Below the pieces are notes generated by a model that did no database searches, had not been told where the DNA came from, and worked only from the letters and a program-made list of their open reading frames with translations. The translations under genes and the position numbers were made by a program. A stretch of DNA of 64,000 nucleotides from Moritella dasanensis ArB 0140. GTDB taxonomy: Bacteria > Pseudomonadota > Gammaproteobacteria > Enterobacterales > Moritellaceae. The DNA lies in NCBI RefSeq assembly GCF_000276805.1, contig NZ_AKXQ01000011.1, positions 115,331 through 179,330 of the forward strand, given 5' to 3'. Shown here piece by piece: positions 49,790 through 58,056 of this stretch; the first letter of the stretch is position 1, and each line of letters starts with the position of its first letter.

Positions 49790-51529
49790 TTAACTGAATA
49801 ACGAAATGCACAGTGCAAACAGCAGTAATAACGAGATAACTTGCCAAAAGCGTTCCGGATTCTTTTCAATTAAGGTTTGTTTACGATTGTTCTTATATTT
49901 AGGATTGGGGTGTTGTAACTCATATAACAGCTCTGATACATCGGCATGCCGTTTGTTAGGATCGAAGCGCAGGCCTTTTTTAATCGCGCCGTCTAACCAA
50001 AATGGTACTAACGGGTTGTACTCATAGGCGGCTATATATTTGGTACTCAGATAGGCTTTTTGGGAACGGCAGGTTTCGAGTTTACCGTTGAAAGGTTGTT
50101 TGCCGGTTAACATTTCAAAAATAATCACCGAAATAGCAAAGATATCTGATTGTGCTGTGCTGTCACCGTTAAGAACAGTCTCTGGGGCTGAGTAGGAGGC
50201 TGTGCCAAGGATCTTATCGCGTTGTAGTGGTGTGGCTATTTCCGCTATGCCTTTGACGAAACAAGAACCAAAATCGATGATCTTAACTTGGCCGTTATTA
50301 TCGATCATAATATTGCCGGGCTTTAAGTCTTGATGCAGGGTTTCTTTACGGTGAAAAGCGCGTAAGCCTTTAATTACTTGCTCAACAATATTCAGTACTT
50401 CTTGGATCGGTGGATTTGGGTGTTGGTTTATCCATTGTTCTAACGTGATACCTTCAATGACTTCCATTAAATAATAGAGGTGACTTTTCTGCCGATTCGT
50501 TTCAACTATTTTTAAAATATGTGGATTATTTAAGCGTGAGCCTATCCAAGTCTCCATGGTAAAACGTTCGATATAGGCATGATCATCAATATAATTAACC
50601 GACGGCGCTTTCATGCAGTATTGCTGTTTAGTTTCCTTATCTTCGACTAAATACAAATGACTGCTGCTACTGGCGTGCAACGCTTTAATCACTTTCAGTC
50701 CATCAATCGATAAGCCTTTGCGTAATGCGGGAGGGAAGGGCATGGAAGCGAGGTGGACATGGACATCTTCAGCACTTAACTTAGGTAAGCTGTCGATACG
50801 TAACAATTGGCAGCTGATATTATCGTTACTGTTATTGGTCAGCGCCTGTTCAATGAGTTGTTCGCAGCAAGCTTCAAAGTCGCTCTCTGCCGATGTGTGG
50901 GTCTGTTGTACTATTTCGCGTAACTGTTTATCGCTAATAAAGTCATGTAAGCCATCTGTGGATAATAAAAACACATCACCGACTTGTAATTCCACCTCTT
51001 TATAATCGACATCGAGAGTGACATCGAGCCCCATCGCGCGGGCAAGGTAAGATTGTTTACTATTCACTACCGTGGTGTGGTCTCGGGTTAACTGCTCAAG
51101 ACTATTGTTGCGTAAACGATAGATGCGTGAATCACCGACGTGAAGTAAATGTGCGGCGTGGGATTTAAATACAATCGCGCTTAAGGTCGTAAGATAACCT
51201 TTTTGTGCATCTGTAAATTGTCGACCCTGGCTGTATAACCAACGGTTTAATGCGGTAAGTACCTGACCAGTTGATTTACCAACTGACCAGGTTTCAGGCG
51301 TAGAGTAATAATCAGATAAGAAATTATGCACGCAGGTTTCACTGGCTTCTTTACCCGCTTCCGACGCGCTGACCCCATCGGCGATAATCGCGACCGCGCC
51401 CTTGGTGGTGAGCAGCAAATCATCAGGGATACGGATACCAATAGTATCTTCATTTTCAGCTTTAATGCCTGCCACTGAGCGCTGCCCTATGGTAAAGGTC
51501 GCGCCGCCTTGTAAGTGCCACTGTGACAT
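49790..51529 (-). CDS. PP2C phosphatase / Ser-Thr protein kinase fusion, tail-anchored
   Basis: The 579-residue protein has two enzymatic halves. Residues 8-245 are a PP2C phosphatase with metal-binding motifs ENED (25-28), ADG (50-52, D51), TDG (D192) and SNDN (D236). Residues 275-540 are a Hanks-type kinase with lysine K307, alphaC E326, catalytic HQDLKPGN (D401), DFG (419-421) and SAPE (447-450). A single C-terminal helix (562-578) anchors it to the membrane. The glycine-rich loop is replaced by ALHASSSSHLYLV. It is next to nirD-nirB, as a kinase gene is in the Pseudomonas nas cluster, suggesting a role in nitrate assimilation control. Its target is unknown. Confidence 0.9.
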   Translation of the reverse strand: MSQWHLQGGATFTIGQRSVAGIKAENEDTIGIRIPDDLLLTTKGAVAIIADGVSASEAGKEASETCVHNFLSDYYSTPETWSVGKSTGQVLTALNRWLYSQGRQFTDAQKGYLTTLSAIVFKSHAAHLLHVGDSRIYRLRNNSLEQLTRDHTTVVNSKQSYLARAMGLDVTLDVDYKEVELQVGDVFLLSTDGLHDFISDKQLREIVQQTHTSAESDFEACCEQLIEQALTNNSNDNISCQLLRIDSLPKLSAEDVHVHLASMPFPPALRKGLSIDGLKVIKALHASSSSHLYLVEDKETKQQYCMKAPSVNYIDDHAYIERFTMETWIGSRLNNPHILKIVETNRQKSHLYYLMEVIEGITLEQWINQHPNPPIQEVLNIVEQVIKGLRAFHRKETLHQDLKPGNIMIDNNGQVKIIDFGSCFVKGIAEIATPLQRDKILGTASYSAPETVLNGDSTAQSDIFAISVIIFEMLTGKQPFNGKLETCRSQKAYLSTKYIAAYEYNPLVPFWLDGAIKKGLRFDPNKRHADVSELLYELQHPNPKYKNNRKQTLIEKNPERFWQVISLLLLFALCISLFS

Positions 51530-51537
51530 AATGCTTC

Positions 51538-51565
51538 CTGTAAATGACTGCCTGTAAATAACATC
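51538..51565. repeat. Two-copy 14-bp repeat downstream of nirD
   Basis: CCTGTAAATGACTG (51538-51551) is followed directly by CCTGTAAATAACAT (51552-51565), between the nirD stop and the kinase start. Confidence 0.5.
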
Positions 51566-51580
51566 GGATACAACACGTTA

Positions 51581-51907
51581 TTACGCTGTAACTTCTACCA
51601 TACCATCAGTAATACGCACCGCATATACAGGCACAGATAAAGCTTCATCTTCGAGACATTCACCTGTGGTTAGGCTGAAATGTTCTTTATACAGTGGTGA
51701 TGAAACCGTTAATACATCTTTCACCGAGGTGATTAAGCCACGCGATAACACATTGGCTTTACTTGCCGGGCAGTAGTTATCAATCGCAAATAATTTATCG
51801 GTTTTACGGTCAAAGAAAATAGCAACTTGCTTACCGTTCACTAATGCACACACACCGGCATCTGGGGTAAGTTTTTCTTTTTCAATAATTGGAGTCCAAG
51901 TAATCAT
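51581..51907 (-). CDS. nirD: Nitrite reductase small subunit
   Basis: NirD is the small partner of the NADH-dependent siroheme nitrite reductase. The 108-residue protein has a Rieske-like fold (CPASKANVLSRG, then SSPLYKEHFSLTTGECLED) but lacks the Rieske Cys/His cluster ligands, as NirD normally does. It sits 95 bases downstream of nirB, with AAGGAT ahead of its ATG, and the kinase/phosphatase gene follows 51 bases later. Confidence 0.92.
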   Translation of the reverse strand: MITWTPIIEKEKLTPDAGVCALVNGKQVAIFFDRKTDKLFAIDNYCPASKANVLSRGLITSVKDVLTVSSPLYKEHFSLTTGECLEDEALSVPVYAVRITDGMVEVTA

Positions 51908-52002
51908 AATAAATCCTTAAATCTGGTGTTAGCAGGTGCGAGCACCTGCTACTGGTTGTTATGGTCGATGTCGTGATATTTATAATTGTCGTTAGCTAAT
52001 CA

Positions 52003-54537
52003 TTAGCTCACTTCAAGAACGGCAATTTGACCTGCTCGCTCTGCGGGTGTGGCAGGGCGGATTTGATCACGCACTTCAACAAACTGCACGGCGGTATCGC
52101 TTTCTTCAGAGTTAATGAAGTGCTTAAAGCGCAGTAGTTTTTCAGGACTTTCAATCGTGGTTTTCCACTCACATTGGTAGTTAGCAATGTTTTCGGCCAT
52201 TGCCGATTCAAGCTCTGCGTTAAGATCCAGTTTGTCATTAATCACCACGTCTTTAAGGTAATCTAAACCACCATCAAGATTTTCTAACCAAACCGATGTA
52301 CGTTGTAGACGGTCTGCAGTGCGGATATAGAACATCAATACACGATCAATATATTTGTACAAAGTGTCAGTATCTAGGTCGGTTGCGAATAAATCGGCAT
52401 GACGGGGGCGCATACCACCGTTACCACAAACATAAAGACCCCAGCCACCTTCGGTAGCAATAATACCGATGTCTTTACCTTGGGCTTCAGCACATTCTCG
52501 TGTGCAACCAGAAACGCCGAACTTAATTTTATGTGGCGAGCGTAAGCCTTTGTAGCGGTTCTCTAGATCAATCGCCAGAGACATGCTGTCTTGCACACCA
52601 TAACGACACCAAGTACTACCCACACACGATTTTACGGTACGCAGTGATTTACCGTAAGCATGGCCTGTTTCGAAGCCTTCGCGGATCAACCATGCCCATA
52701 TTTCTGGTAATTCATGTAGTTGCGCACCAAATAAATCGATACGTAGTCCACCTGTTATCTTGGTATATAAGCCGTATTTTTTAGCTACTTCACCGAGTAC
52801 GATTAATTTGTCTGGGGTGATCTCACCTGCTGGGATACGTGGTACAACAGAATACGTACCATCTTTTTGCATATTACCCAGGTAAACGTCATTCACGTCT
52901 TGCAGACCAAGATGATCGTCTTCGAGGATGTAGTCATTCCAGAATGACGCCAGAATATTAGCCACTGTCGGACGACAAACTTCACAACCATGGCCAGCGC
53001 CAAATTCAGTGATGAGTGCCTCGAAGGTTTTAATCCGTTTAACACGTATTATGTCTGCCAATTCGGCACGTGAGTAAGCAAAATGCTCACACAGGTCGGT
53101 ATTCACTGCAACACCCATGCTTGCAAGTTCTGCATTCAGTACTTGCGTCACGAGTGCGCTACAACCACCACAACCGGTACCGGCTTTAGTGATGGTTTTA
53201 ATATCACCGATGCTGGTTGCACCATCTTGTACTGCGGCACAAATTTGGCCTTTGGTTACATCAAGGCATGAACAAATAACCGCTGAATCAGGCAGGGCGT
53301 CAACACCCATGGTTACCGCGCCACCTTCTGCTGGTGGTACCAACATATTCTCGGGTGCACCAGGAATGTCCATGTCGTTTAAGTAAATTTGTAACCAAGT
53401 ACCGTAATCTTCTGCTTCACCTACCATGACGGCGCCAAGTAGCTTTTTGCCACACTCACTAATCACTAGTTTTTTGTAAACTTGGTCAGCTTCGTTAGTG
53501 AATACATAGTTTTGTGCACCATCGGCATTACCGTGGGCATCACCGATACTGGCGACGTCAACACCGAGTAACTTCAGTTTGGTACTCATGTCTGCGCCAG
53601 TGAAGGCTAAGTCACCGCTACCAACGATTTGATCAACGGCCACTTTTGCCATTTGATAACCGGGAGCTACAAGACCGAAGATACGGCCTTGCCATAAGGC
53701 ACATTCACCAATAGCGTAAATATTTTCATCAGAGGTTAAACACTGATCATTAATTTGAATACCACCACGTTCGCCGAGTGTTAGGTCGAAAGAGCGGGCT
53801 AGTTCGTCTTGTGGGCGAATACCGGCAGAGAAGATGATCATGTCTGTTTCAACGTGAGAGCCGTCAGCAAAGTTCATGCGGTAACGGCAGGTTTCACCTT
53901 TGACAATTTCTTTGGTATTTTTTTCGGTGTGAATATTTACGCCTAGCGCTGCAATTTTGTCGCGTAGGATTTTACCACCGCCGTCATCAACTTGCACTGC
54001 CATCAGGCGAGGGGCAAATTCAACCACGTGGGTTTCTAGACCTAACTGTTTAATTGCATTCGCGGCTTCAAGACCCAGCAGACCACCACCGACGACCACA
54101 CCGACTTTACTTTCTTTTGCTGATGCGGTGATGTCTTCTAAATCTTCAATGGTACGGTAAACCAGACAATGGTCTTGGTCTTTACCTGGGATCGGCGGTA
54201 CGAATGGATATGAACCGGTCGCCAGTACGAGTTTGTCGTAACTTTCAATACGGCCCTGCGCTGTGGTGACTGTTTTCGCGGCCTTATCAATACTCACTAC
54301 TTTATCGTTAACAAAGTATTGCACGCCATTATCGTCATAATATTCTGGCGATGTCATCATTAAGTCATCAGCTGTTTTACCACTGAAATAAGCACTTAAC
54401 TGCACACGATCATAAGCGAGGCGTGATTCTTCACTGAATGTGGTGATTTGTACTTCAGCCATTTTGTCTTGCTGAATAAATTGGTCAATGAAATGGTGAC
54501 CTACCATGCCGTTACCGACAACTATAATTCTTTTCAT
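52003..54537 (-). CDS. nirB: Nitrite reductase [NAD(P)H] large subunit
   Basis: NirB reduces nitrite to ammonium in the cytoplasm. In order it has an FAD/NADH domain (VVGNGMVGHHFIDQF, then GGGLLGLEAANAI), a BFD-like [2Fe-2S] module (CSCLDVTKGQIC, TGCGGC), and a siroheme/[4Fe-4S] domain with SCVGSTWCRYGVQDS and GVSGCTRECAEAQGKD. It is 844 residues, a normal length. GGAG is upstream of the ATG. cobA ends 11 bases before it, so siroheme synthesis and the enzyme that needs it are made together. Confidence 0.96.
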   Translation of the reverse strand: MKRIIVVGNGMVGHHFIDQFIQQDKMAEVQITTFSEESRLAYDRVQLSAYFSGKTADDLMMTSPEYYDDNGVQYFVNDKVVSIDKAAKTVTTAQGRIESYDKLVLATGSYPFVPPIPGKDQDHCLVYRTIEDLEDITASAKESKVGVVVGGGLLGLEAANAIKQLGLETHVVEFAPRLMAVQVDDGGGKILRDKIAALGVNIHTEKNTKEIVKGETCRYRMNFADGSHVETDMIIFSAGIRPQDELARSFDLTLGERGGIQINDQCLTSDENIYAIGECALWQGRIFGLVAPGYQMAKVAVDQIVGSGDLAFTGADMSTKLKLLGVDVASIGDAHGNADGAQNYVFTNEADQVYKKLVISECGKKLLGAVMVGEAEDYGTWLQIYLNDMDIPGAPENMLVPPAEGGAVTMGVDALPDSAVICSCLDVTKGQICAAVQDGATSIGDIKTITKAGTGCGGCSALVTQVLNAELASMGVAVNTDLCEHFAYSRAELADIIRVKRIKTFEALITEFGAGHGCEVCRPTVANILASFWNDYILEDDHLGLQDVNDVYLGNMQKDGTYSVVPRIPAGEITPDKLIVLGEVAKKYGLYTKITGGLRIDLFGAQLHELPEIWAWLIREGFETGHAYGKSLRTVKSCVGSTWCRYGVQDSMSLAIDLENRYKGLRSPHKIKFGVSGCTRECAEAQGKDIGIIATEGGWGLYVCGNGGMRPRHADLFATDLDTDTLYKYIDRVLMFYIRTADRLQRTSVWLENLDGGLDYLKDVVINDKLDLNAELESAMAENIANYQCEWKTTIESPEKLLRFKHFINSEESDTAVQFVEVRDQIRPATPAERAGQIAVLEVS

Positions 54538-54548
54538 GACATGCTCCG

Positions 54549-55367
54549 TTATGCGCTTAATTCTTGATTTTTTGCCGATTGCTCTAGATCTCGCCAGCTA
54601 AGTTGGTCTGCAAGAGAGACCACCTTACCAATGACTATCAGGCTAGGGCTTTGTAATTGATGTTCAATAGCGAGTGTTGGTAAAGTCGCGACTGTGCCAA
54701 CGAATTCTCTTTGCTGTGGTGTCGAGCCGTTTTCTATCAACGCTGCAGGTGTATCACTGGCTAAACCGTGACTGATAAGTTGCGCTGAAATTTCCGCTAA
54801 TTTACCCAGTCCCATATAGAACACTAAGGTGTGTTCAAGATGCGCAAGCTGCGACCAATTTAGATCTAACTGACCATCTTTTAGGTGTCCCGTAATAAAG
54901 GTACAGCCCGTTGATAGCCCTCTGTGGGTTAATGGGATACCGGCATAGGCAGTACAGCCTGATGCGGCGGTGACCCCCGGAACGACGCTGGTTTTTATAC
55001 CGTGGGCATGGAGCACCAGTTGTTCTTCACTACCGCGGCCAAATACAAAGGGGTCGCCGCCTTTTAGACGACAAATATTCACACCTTGCTTCGCTTTATC
55101 GACCATGAATAAATTCAATTGGTCTTGTGGAATACAATGGTCGGCTTTTTTCTTACCCACATAGATAGCTTTGGTATGGGCTGGGAATAACGCTCTAATG
55201 TCGTGGCTAACCAAATTATCAAACAAGATAAGGTCGGCATTTTCAATCGCTTTCAATGCTTTTAGTGTGAGCAATTCTGGATCCCCCGGACCTGCTCCTA
55301 CTAATGCAACGTGACCTAGCGTGCTGTTATTTTTTGATTGTGCTTTGGTAATTAATTCAACTGTCAT
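54549..55367 (-). CDS. cobA: Uroporphyrinogen-III C-methyltransferase
   Basis: CobA (SUMT) makes precorrin-2, the precursor of siroheme. It has the SAM-binding VGAGPGDPELLTLKA, GGDPFVFGRG and the VPGVTAASGC segment. At 272 residues it is a stand-alone SUMT lacking the CysG dehydrogenase/ferrochelatase domain, so another enzyme must finish siroheme. It is first in the leftward operon cobA-nirB-nirD-kinase, with a sigma-54-type promoter 64-79 bases ahead. Confidence 0.94.
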   Translation of the reverse strand: MTVELITKAQSKNNSTLGHVALVGAGPGDPELLTLKALKAIENADLILFDNLVSHDIRALFPAHTKAIYVGKKKADHCIPQDQLNLFMVDKAKQGVNICRLKGGDPFVFGRGSEEQLVLHAHGIKTSVVPGVTAASGCTAYAGIPLTHRGLSTGCTFITGHLKDGQLDLNWSQLAHLEHTLVFYMGLGKLAEISAQLISHGLASDTPAALIENGSTPQQREFVGTVATLPTLAIEHQLQSPSLIVIGKVVSLADQLSWRDLEQSAKNQELSA

Positions 55368-55430
55368 GACTCACATCCCTGTAGTACTGCTCTGTTCTTT
55401 AATTACTGACAGATTCACTAATCTTACTAA

Positions 55431-55446
55431 CGCAAAGACAATGCCA
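55431..55446 (-). promoter_or_regulatory. Sigma-54 promoter for cobA-nirBD (minus strand)
   Basis: On the minus strand TGGCATTGTCTTTGCG has the -24 GG and -12 GC separated by exactly 10 bases, the invariant sigma-54 spacing, and is preceded by T (TTGGCAT), matching the consensus. The predicted leader to the cobA ATG is about 50 bases. Confidence 0.7.
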
Positions 55447-55541
55447 ACTCTGTGATTAAAAGTTTAACCTTTGATATTAAAGGCTTTATTGTTAAAGCTT
55501 ATTTTATATAAGGTTTTTTAGATGATTAAGCACTGTGATGT

Positions 55542-55578
55542 TGCACCAGTTTTTCCTTTATCGCACAGCCATGGTGCA
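55542..55578. promoter_or_regulatory. NtrC-like enhancer sites
   Basis: CGCACAGCCATGGTGCA (55562-55578) matches the NtrC consensus TGCACC-N5-GGTGCA at 10 of 12 positions. TGCACCA (55542-55548) is a perfect half-site one to two helical turns upstream. The pair lies about 155 bases before one sigma-54 start and 120 bases before the other, normal enhancer distances. Confidence 0.6.
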
Positions 55579-55706
55579 GCTTAGAATGGGTGGGTGGTCA
55601 TCTATGCGGTTAAAATGCATGAACGTGTGGATAAATAGCAGGAAGATGTCTGTGTTTATCAAGTTAAAGAAGCACATCGTCCTTTTTGTGGGGGGTTAAA
55701 GTAAGC

Positions 55707-55722
55707 TGGCTTGGTTATTGCT
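55707..55722 (+). promoter_or_regulatory. Sigma-54 promoter for the nitrate reductase operon (plus strand)
   Basis: CTGGC then TTGGTTA then TTGCT: TGGCTTGGTTATTGCT has GG and GC 10 bases apart, as sigma-54 requires. The predicted start is near 55733, giving a leader of about 34 bases. Confidence 0.7.
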
Positions 55723-55766
55723 CTTCTGTGTTTATAACATGCAGAGTAATTCAATGGAGACGTCTT

Positions 55767-57956
55767 ATGATTTTCGGACGCAAGGATCAAAAACCTATTC
55801 GCATTGCGGATAAACAGGTTAAAGAATGGAAATACACAACGTGTGGATATTGTTCTACAGGTTGTTCTATCGAAATAGGTATGAATGAGCAAGGGAAGGC
55901 TGTTGCGAGTAGAGGCGTAGCTGACGCGGATGTAAATCGAGGTAAATTGTGTATTAAAGGTATCTTTGAACATGAATTATTTGACGCGGCAGGGCGCGGT
56001 AATCATCCGCTGGTACGCGATCAAATTCATGACCAATATAAAGAAACCAATTGGGACAGTGCGCTCGATACCATGGGCGACAAAATTAAAGCCATTCAAG
56101 ATCAATACGGTAAAGATGCATTTGCTATCGTTTCTACGGGTCAGTTATTAACGGAAGAGTTTTATACCTTAGGTAAATTAGCCCGTGGCTGTATTGGCAC
56201 CAATAACTATGATGGTAATACTACCTTATGTATGGCGTCTGCTGTATCGGGTTATAAGCGCTCGTTTGGTTCGGATGGCCCGCCGGGTTGTTACGATGAT
56301 TTCTCCCATACCGATTGTTTGATTGCCTGGGGATCTAACTTACCAGAGCAACACCCAGTTATTTACTGGCGCTTAAAAGAAGCTAAAGAAAAACGTAACT
56401 TCCCGCTTATCGTGGTTGATCCGCGCGTGACTATGTTGGCCCAGTTTGCTGATATTCACTTACCGATTAGCCCTGGTACCGATATCGTCTTACAAAACGC
56501 CTTAATGCACGTGATCTTAAAAGAAGGCCTTGAAGATAAAGATTATATTGAAAAATACACCACAGGTATTGAAGCATTAACCGCCTGCGTTGCCGAGTTT
56601 GACCCAACATCTGCCGCTAAAATTTGCGGTATTGATGAAGATACCATTCGTCATGTCGCGCGTTTATTTGCTAAAGCAGGTAAAGCGATGAGTATCTGGA
56701 CCATGGGCCTGAATCAAAGTACCCACGGTAGTGATGCAATTACCGGGTGTAATTCATTATCACTGATCACCGGTAATATCGGTGTGCCGGGTGGTACGAG
56801 CTTATCGATTACTGGTCAATGTAATGCCATGGGCACACGCGAGTGGTCTTCGTGTTCTGGTCTACCGGGTTATCGCGCATTAGAAAAAGAACAAGACCGT
56901 AATGATATTGCAGAATTCTGGGGTATTGATCCTGAGTTCTTCCCGAAAAAACGTGGTTTAGCACAAACGGATATTTTCCCTGCCATTGAAACAGGACAAA
57001 TTAAAGGTCTGTGGCTGGTGGCGACAAACCCAATGACGTCGATGCCGAATACCTCGCGTATTCGTAAAACCCTAGAGAAGTTAGATTTCTTAGTGGTGCA
57101 GGATGCTTATAAAGATGTAGAAACAACACAATACGCGCATATGTTTTTACCTGCCGCAGTATGGGCAGAGAAAGAAGGGGTATTCACCAATACCGAACGC
57201 CGTGTTAACCGGGTGACTAATGTACAGGCACCGAAAGGTAATTCTAAGTCTGACTTCTGGATCTTTTCCGAACTGTCTAAACGTTTTGAAAACGGCCACA
57301 AGATCACTTTTCCTGTGACCACCGAGGAAGCGTTTGAAGAAATGAAAACACTGTCTAAAGGGGCGGGGCGTAATCTTGATATTTCCGGTATGACTTACGA
57401 AAAAATTGAAAAAGCCCGTGGTCTACAATGGCCATACCGTGAAGGTGCGACGAATAACGACGAAGGTGCACGTTTGTATACCGATGGCAAGTTTGCCACA
57501 CCTACAGGTAAAGCCAATTTGATCCCATTACCTTGGGTTGATAATAACGAACACCCTTGTGAAGAATACCCATTCTGGCTCAACACTGGCCGTGTAGTAG
57601 AGCATTTTCATACCCGTACGCGTACCGGTAAAATGGGTAACTTAAACAAATATAGCCCTACACCGTATATGGAAATGAACCCAGATGCAGCGGCCAAATT
57701 GGGCATTAAACATCAAAGTTATGTGCGTATCGCTTCTCGTCGTGGCGATGCGGTAGTGATGGTGCAATTAACCCAACGTGTCGCGCCAAACGCCGTGTTT
57801 ATTCCATTCCATTTCCATGATTGTGTCAATCGTTTGTGCCTTGGCCTGCTTGATCCGCATTCTCGTCAACCTGCCTTTAAGCAGAGTTCACTGCGTATTG
57901 AACATGTTGATCAAAAATTGGCGGCGAAAATGAACCGTGAACGACGTACATATTAA
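55767..57956 (+). CDS. Assimilatory nitrate reductase catalytic subunit (bis-MGD)
   Basis: ATG 55767 (GGAG upstream; MIFGRKDQKPIRIADKQ) is chosen over a longer frame reaching into the promoter. The 729-residue product begins with a [4Fe-4S] site (CGYCSTGC) and shows the molybdopterin oxidoreductase blocks LCMASAV, with C155 the probable molybdenum ligand, and TGQCNAMGTREWSSC. It has no twin-arginine signal, so it should be cytoplasmic, as in NasA/NarB-type assimilatory enzymes rather than periplasmic NapA. Its neighbour supplies iron-sulfur and membrane parts. A formate-dehydrogenase-like role is the main alternative; proximity to nirBD favours nitrate. Confidence 0.82.
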   Translation: MIFGRKDQKPIRIADKQVKEWKYTTCGYCSTGCSIEIGMNEQGKAVASRGVADADVNRGKLCIKGIFEHELFDAAGRGNHPLVRDQIHDQYKETNWDSALDTMGDKIKAIQDQYGKDAFAIVSTGQLLTEEFYTLGKLARGCIGTNNYDGNTTLCMASAVSGYKRSFGSDGPPGCYDDFSHTDCLIAWGSNLPEQHPVIYWRLKEAKEKRNFPLIVVDPRVTMLAQFADIHLPISPGTDIVLQNALMHVILKEGLEDKDYIEKYTTGIEALTACVAEFDPTSAAKICGIDEDTIRHVARLFAKAGKAMSIWTMGLNQSTHGSDAITGCNSLSLITGNIGVPGGTSLSITGQCNAMGTREWSSCSGLPGYRALEKEQDRNDIAEFWGIDPEFFPKKRGLAQTDIFPAIETGQIKGLWLVATNPMTSMPNTSRIRKTLEKLDFLVVQDAYKDVETTQYAHMFLPAAVWAEKEGVFTNTERRVNRVTNVQAPKGNSKSDFWIFSELSKRFENGHKITFPVTTEEAFEEMKTLSKGAGRNLDISGMTYEKIEKARGLQWPYREGATNNDEGARLYTDGKFATPTGKANLIPLPWVDNNEHPCEEYPFWLNTGRVVEHFHTRTRTGKMGNLNKYSPTPYMEMNPDAAAKLGIKHQSYVRIASRRGDAVVMVQLTQRVAPNAVFIPFHFHDCVNRLCLGLLDPHSRQPAFKQSSLRIEHVDQKLAAKMNRERRTY

Positions 57957-57958
57957 TG

Positions 57959-58042
57959 TTATCGCAGTAGTCGTCATGGCATAAGCCGCCATCGTATAAC
58001 GGTGATGATATAGAAAGTGATGGCATAGAGCACGATGACATA
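57959..58042 (+). repeat. ~15-bp degenerate tandem repeat after the nitrate reductase gene
   Basis: Variants of TGATGGCATA recur at 57974, 57989, 58003, 58018 and 58033, a period of 14-15 bases, right after the stop at 57956 and before the next RBS. Copies include TCATGGCATA, CCATCGTATA, TGATGATATA, TGATGGCATA and CGATGACATA. Confidence 0.65.
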
Positions 58043-58056
58043 ACAAGGGATTAATT

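Noticed and set aside
49568..49801. A 77-codon ORF on the plus strand between the MarC and kinase genes
   Set aside because: It has no clear RBS, atypical composition for a protein, and overlaps the end of the kinase gene on the other strand; probably chance.
49790..51529. The kinase half as a pseudokinase
   Set aside because: Although the glycine loop is degenerate, the ATP lysine, catalytic aspartate and DFG are all present, so activity cannot be dismissed.
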